The notes under the pieces: generated by a model
Databases searched by the model: none
Seen by the model: the letters and a program-made list of their open reading frames with translations, nothing else
What the model was told of the DNA's origin: nothing
Source of the DNA: Azospirillum brasilense
GTDB taxonomy: Bacteria > Pseudomonadota > Alphaproteobacteria > Azospirillales > Azospirillaceae
Reading direction: 5' to 3'
Assembly (NCBI RefSeq): GCF_001315015.1
Contig: NZ_CP012915.1
Location: forward strand, 620,001 to 684,000
DNA: 64,000 bases
Made by a program: the position numbers and the translations under genes
Part shown: positions 61,380 to 64,000 of the stretch, in pieces
How the letters are laid out: the number at the start of each line of letters is the position of its first letter
Position numbering within the stretch: position 1 is the stretch's first letter

Positions 61380-62669
61380 GTGTCACTTGGCGTCACATCC
61401 AGCGTGTCTGGGCGCGCCCTCCTCGCGGCGCTGGCGTTGATCCCCCTGCTCGCCGCCTGCCAGCAGCGCACCGGCGATCTGGCGCCGGTCACCTCGGTGT
61501 CCAACACCCCGGATTCAATCGGAGGCGCCGTCATCGTACAGCGTGGGGACTCCGCCTATTCGCTGTCGCGGCGCTACAATGTGCCGCTGCGCGACCTTCT
61601 GGAGGTCAACCACCTGTCGCCGCCCTACCAGCTCCAGGTCGGGCAGCGTCTCGTCCTGCCGGTATCGCGCCAGTACATCGTGCAGCGCGGCGACACGCTC
61701 TACGGCATCTCCCGCATGTTCAGCGCGGACATGAGCGAACTGACCCGGCTCAACGGCCTGACCGCGCCCTACGCGGTGCAGGCCGGGCAACCGTTGCGCC
61801 TGCCGGGCGGTGATGCGCCGGGCGGCACGGCGGTGGCCCAGGCGCCGTCCTCCAGCGCGGGTGCCGCGGTCGGCGGGATGGTCGCGGCGGCGCCAGTCAA
61901 GCAGGTGTCGCGCGGCTCCATCCAGGCGGCGGAGCTGCCGCCGCCGGGTGCTTCAACCTCAGCTCCTGTGGACAGCCCGTCGCAGACCACGACCGTCCTC
62001 GCGCCGGTGCCCGGCGCCAAGCCGGCCGCCGCGCCGGAGGGGACGACCGGAGCGCCCGTCTACCAGCCGGGGCAGGCCCCGACATCGCTGCGCCCCCCCG
62101 GCCAGAAGCCCGTCGTTCCCGAACCGGCGCCCGCGCCGCGTGTCGTCGAGGCCCCTCCAGCCCCGACCCCGCCGCCGGCCCAGGAGGTCGCCGCCGCCCC
62201 GCCCCCGCCGCCGAAGGCGGTGGAGCAGCCGACGCCGCAGCGCGCCACCGGGCGGCTGCTCTGGCCGGTGAAGGGGAAGGTGATCTCGACCTTCGGGCCG
62301 AAGCCGGACGGTCTGCATAACGACGGCCTGAACATCGCCGCCAGCAAGGGAACGACGGTGGTCGCCGCCGACAACGGCGTGGTTGCCTACGCCGGCAACG
62401 AACTGCGCGGCTTCGGCAACCTGCTGCTGGTGAAGCATTCGGACGGCTTCATCACCGCCTACGCCCATCTCGACCGCATCGACGTGGAGCGGGGCGTGGC
62501 GGTGAAGCGCGGGCAGGCCATCGGAACGGTCGGTCAGACCGGATCGGTGACGAGCCCGCAGCTTCATTTCGAACTGCGCAAGGGCAGCCAGGCGGTCGAC
62601 CCGCGCGACCGCATGGAGCCGCGGGTCACCGAAGGGGCTTCTCCAGACGGCCAGCCAGGTCCTGGATGA
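61380..62669 (+). CDS. nlpD: NlpD-type lipoprotein with LysM repeats and degenerate LytM domain
   Basis: About 429 aa. The lipobox LLAAC near residues 23-27 is preceded by a short signal, favouring the GTG at 61380; GTG 61305 would make an overly long signal. Two LysM domains follow (VIVQRGDSAYSLSRRYNV; YIVQRGDTLYGISRMFSA), then a long Pro/Ala linker and a C-terminal LytM fold (LLWPVKGKVISTFGPK; YAHLDRI; GQTGSVTSPQLHFELR). Zinc ligands are altered: GLNIAA in place of GxDxxA and QLHFE in place of HLHFE. As in E. coli NlpD it probably activates a cell-separation amidase rather than cutting peptidoglycan. Its 3' end overlaps the convergent gene by 44 bases. Confidence 0.93.
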   Translation: MSLGVTSSVSGRALLAALALIPLLAACQQRTGDLAPVTSVSNTPDSIGGAVIVQRGDSAYSLSRRYNVPLRDLLEVNHLSPPYQLQVGQRLVLPVSRQYIVQRGDTLYGISRMFSADMSELTRLNGLTAPYAVQAGQPLRLPGGDAPGGTAVAQAPSSSAGAAVGGMVAAAPVKQVSRGSIQAAELPPPGASTSAPVDSPSQTTTVLAPVPGAKPAAAPEGTTGAPVYQPGQAPTSLRPPGQKPVVPEPAPAPRVVEAPPAPTPPPAQEVAAAPPPPPKAVEQPTPQRATGRLLWPVKGKVISTFGPKPDGLHNDGLNIAASKGTTVVAADNGVVAYAGNELRGFGNLLLVKHSDGFITAYAHLDRIDVERGVAVKRGQAIGTVGQTGSVTSPQLHFELRKGSQAVDPRDRMEPRVTEGASPDGQPGPG

Positions 62670-63483
62670 ACTGCCAGGCCACCCGGCCGGAGCGGCTGCC
62701 GCGGGTCACCGACCACTCCACGGCCTCGGCCCGCAGCTGCTCCGCCGGGATGTCCAGCCCGAAGCGGGCGGCGTAGCCCTCGATCATCGCGAAGTAGGTC
62801 GGCTGGTCGCAGTTGTGGAAGCCCAACCACAGGCCGAAGCGGTCGGACAGCGACACCTTCTCCTCGACCGCCTCCGCCGGGTTGATGGCGGTGGACCGCT
62901 CGTTCTCGATCATGTCGCGCGGCATCAGGTGGCGGCGGTTGGAGGTGGCGTAGAACACCACATTCTCCGGACGCCCCTCGATCCCGCCTTCCAGAACCGC
63001 CTTCAGCGACTTGTAGTGGGCGTCGTCATGGTCGAAGGACAGGTCGTCGCAGAACAGGATGAAGCGGCGCGGCTCGTCCTTCAGCCGGGCGAGCAGGCGG
63101 GGCAGGGTGGGGATGTCCTCGCGGTGGATCTCCACCAGCGCCAGCGTGCCGGGATGGTCCTGGGCCACCGCGGCGTGCACCGATTTGACCAGCGAGCTCT
63201 TGCCCATGCCGCGCGAGCCCCAGAGCAGGGCGTTGTTGGCCGGCAGGCCCGTGGCGAAGCGGGTGGTGTTGTCCAGCAGGATGTCGCGCTGCCGCTCCAC
63301 GCCGCGCAACAGGCCAATTTCCACCCGGTTGACGGAGGGCACCGGCTCCAGCCGGTCGGGATCGGCGTGCCAGACGAAGGCGTCGGCGGCACCGAGGTCG
63401 AGCCGGCCGGGCGGCGGCGGGGCAAGCCGTTCCAGGGCCTCGGCGATGCGGGTGAGGAGGGGCAGCAGTTGGGCGTCCGACAT
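62626..63483 (-). CDS. DUF815-family AAA-type ATPase
   Basis: 285 aa. P-loop WGSRGMGKSSLVKSV near residues 87-99 and Walker B FILFCDDLSFDHDD near 144-157, followed by NVVFYATSNRRHLMPRDM near 178-195 (sensor 1), as in the DUF815 group of AAA+ proteins. GFHNCDQPTYFAMI and VEWSVTRGSRSGRVAWQFIQDL at the C-terminus are family-conserved. No role is established. It is convergent with nlpD and overlaps its 3' end by 44 bases; a 138-base gap separates it from the next divergent gene. Confidence 0.9.
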   Translation of the reverse strand: MSDAQLLPLLTRIAEALERLAPPPPGRLDLGAADAFVWHADPDRLEPVPSVNRVEIGLLRGVERQRDILLDNTTRFATGLPANNALLWGSRGMGKSSLVKSVHAAVAQDHPGTLALVEIHREDIPTLPRLLARLKDEPRRFILFCDDLSFDHDDAHYKSLKAVLEGGIEGRPENVVFYATSNRRHLMPRDMIENERSTAINPAEAVEEKVSLSDRFGLWLGFHNCDQPTYFAMIEGYAARFGLDIPAEQLRAEAVEWSVTRGSRSGRVAWQFIQDLAGRLEKPLR

Positions 63484-63621
63484 CGTGTTCCTTCGCAGGC
63501 GTTTCTTCCGGTTTCGTTGCGCCGACCCTAACCCGCCGGCGCGCCGCCGGACAAGGCACCGCGCTTGCGGGGGAGGGGTGCGCGCCGCTAAGGTGCGTGC
63601 AACGCGAACCGAGGGGCGGCC

Positions 63622-64000
63622 ATGCACGCAGAACGTTCCGCCGATCTCCCCAATCCGGCCGGGAGCGCCGACCATGTCCTGCGGCGGCTGGAGGAAACGC
63701 CCCTTCGCGAGGACCCCTTCCCGCATCTGGTGGTGCCGGACGCCCTGCCGGCGGACCTCTACGCCCGCGCCGTCGCCCAATGGCCAAAGTTCGAGGCGCT
63801 GGCCCTCCTGCAGATGGACACGCTGCCCCAGCGCCATCAGATGGTGCTGACCGACCGCGCCCTGAGGGAGATGGAGCCGGAGGCCGGTGCGGCCTGGCGG
63901 GAGGTCCGCGATTGCCTGTTCGGGCCGGAGACGCTGAAGCGGCTGGCGCCGCGCTTTCCCTCGCTCGCCGCCAAGCTGGAGACGCCCGCCGCGGCCCGGC
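63622..64000 (+). CDS. Possible 2-oxoglutarate-dependent oxygenase (3' truncated by window end)
   Basis: 126 residues are visible before the window ends. The stretch REDPFPHLVVPDALPADLYA near residues 30-49 is like the beginning of Fe(II)/2-oxoglutarate oxygenases of the prolyl-4-hydroxylase-related group, but the HxD...H metal motif would lie beyond the edge. ATG 63622 is preceded by GAGGGGCGGC. The gene is divergent from the DUF815 ATPase. Treat as tentative. Confidence 0.5.
   Translation, partial: MHAERSADLPNPAGSADHVLRRLEETPLREDPFPHLVVPDALPADLYARAVAQWPKFEALALLQMDTLPQRHQMVLTDRALREMEPEAGAAWREVRDCLFGPETLKRLAPRFPSLAAKLETPAAAR

Noticed and set aside
61380..62669. Active M23 endopeptidase
   Set aside because: The Asp and one His zinc ligands are replaced, as in NlpD, so an amidase-activator role is more likely.

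Overview
The window is about 70% GC chromosomal DNA with dense, mostly co-directional operons. Gene content (tatABC, serS-surE-pcm-nlpD, scpAB, argS followed by a SPOR protein and nagZ, edd/gntK sugar-acid genes, several ABC importers for amino acids and osmolytes) suggests a soil or plant-associated alphaproteobacterium of the Rhodospirillales, most like Azospirillum. That assignment is inferred from gene content and style; no database search was possible. No CRISPR array, insertion sequence, rRNA or prophage was seen. One tRNA gene (Ser, UGA) is present.

Region 1 (1-9.7 kb): the end of a GntR/FCD regulator, ferrochelatase, a four-gene osmolyte importer in the order of E. coli yehZYXW, an unrecognised lysine-rich protein, a Kbp-like BON-LysM protein, a DegP-like protein with no catalytic triad behind a candidate general-stress (EcfG) promoter, and a thioesterase/enoyl-CoA hydratase pair. 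Region 2 (9.8-15 kb): 6-phosphogluconate dehydrogenase, a LacI-type gluconate repressor, gluconokinase and Entner-Doudoroff dehydratase around a divergent promoter with two mirror-image operators. Region 3 (15.1-21 kb): a seven-gene leftward operon (two permeases, binding protein, ATPase, 2-hydroxyacid dehydrogenase, LacI regulator, 2-keto-4-pentenoate hydratase-like enzyme) behind a perfect 16-bp palindrome. Region 4 (21-28.7 kb): moeA with a candidate FNR/FixK box, a DUF2478-DUF4213-DUF364 fusion, a TusA-like protein, an SDR enzyme, a TauE/SafE permease, a cysteine-rich copper-storage-type protein, a UDG-like protein and dcd with a clear terminator.

Region 5 (28.8-43.3 kb) is the most unusual: a HutC/UTRA regulator followed by an uninterrupted, translationally coupled catabolic operon. 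It has a Tat-exported LivK-type binding protein, LivHMGF, an isocitrate lyase/PEP mutase-family lyase, HyuB, HyuA, an isochorismatase-fold hydrolase without the usual cysteine, an FAD reductase/dehydrogenase, and a LeuCD-type hydratase pair with altered active-site loops. The set reads as uptake, ATP-driven ring opening, hydrolysis, redox, hydration and C-C cleavage of a cyclic amide/imide or branched dicarboxylate. The substrate is unknown to me.

Region 6 (43.3-64 kb) is mostly housekeeping: two diguanylate cyclases, tRNA-Ser, exonuclease III, an ErpA-type Fe-S carrier, dGTPase, argS, SPOR protein, nagZ, site-2 protease, scpAB, an orphan ferric-type ABC ATPase with a possible Fur box, tatABC, serS, surE-pcm-nlpD, a DUF815 ATPase and the beginning of a possible 2-oxoglutarate oxygenase. 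Four GC-rich inverted repeats built on a CCCTCTCCC core lie between genes in the first third of the window.
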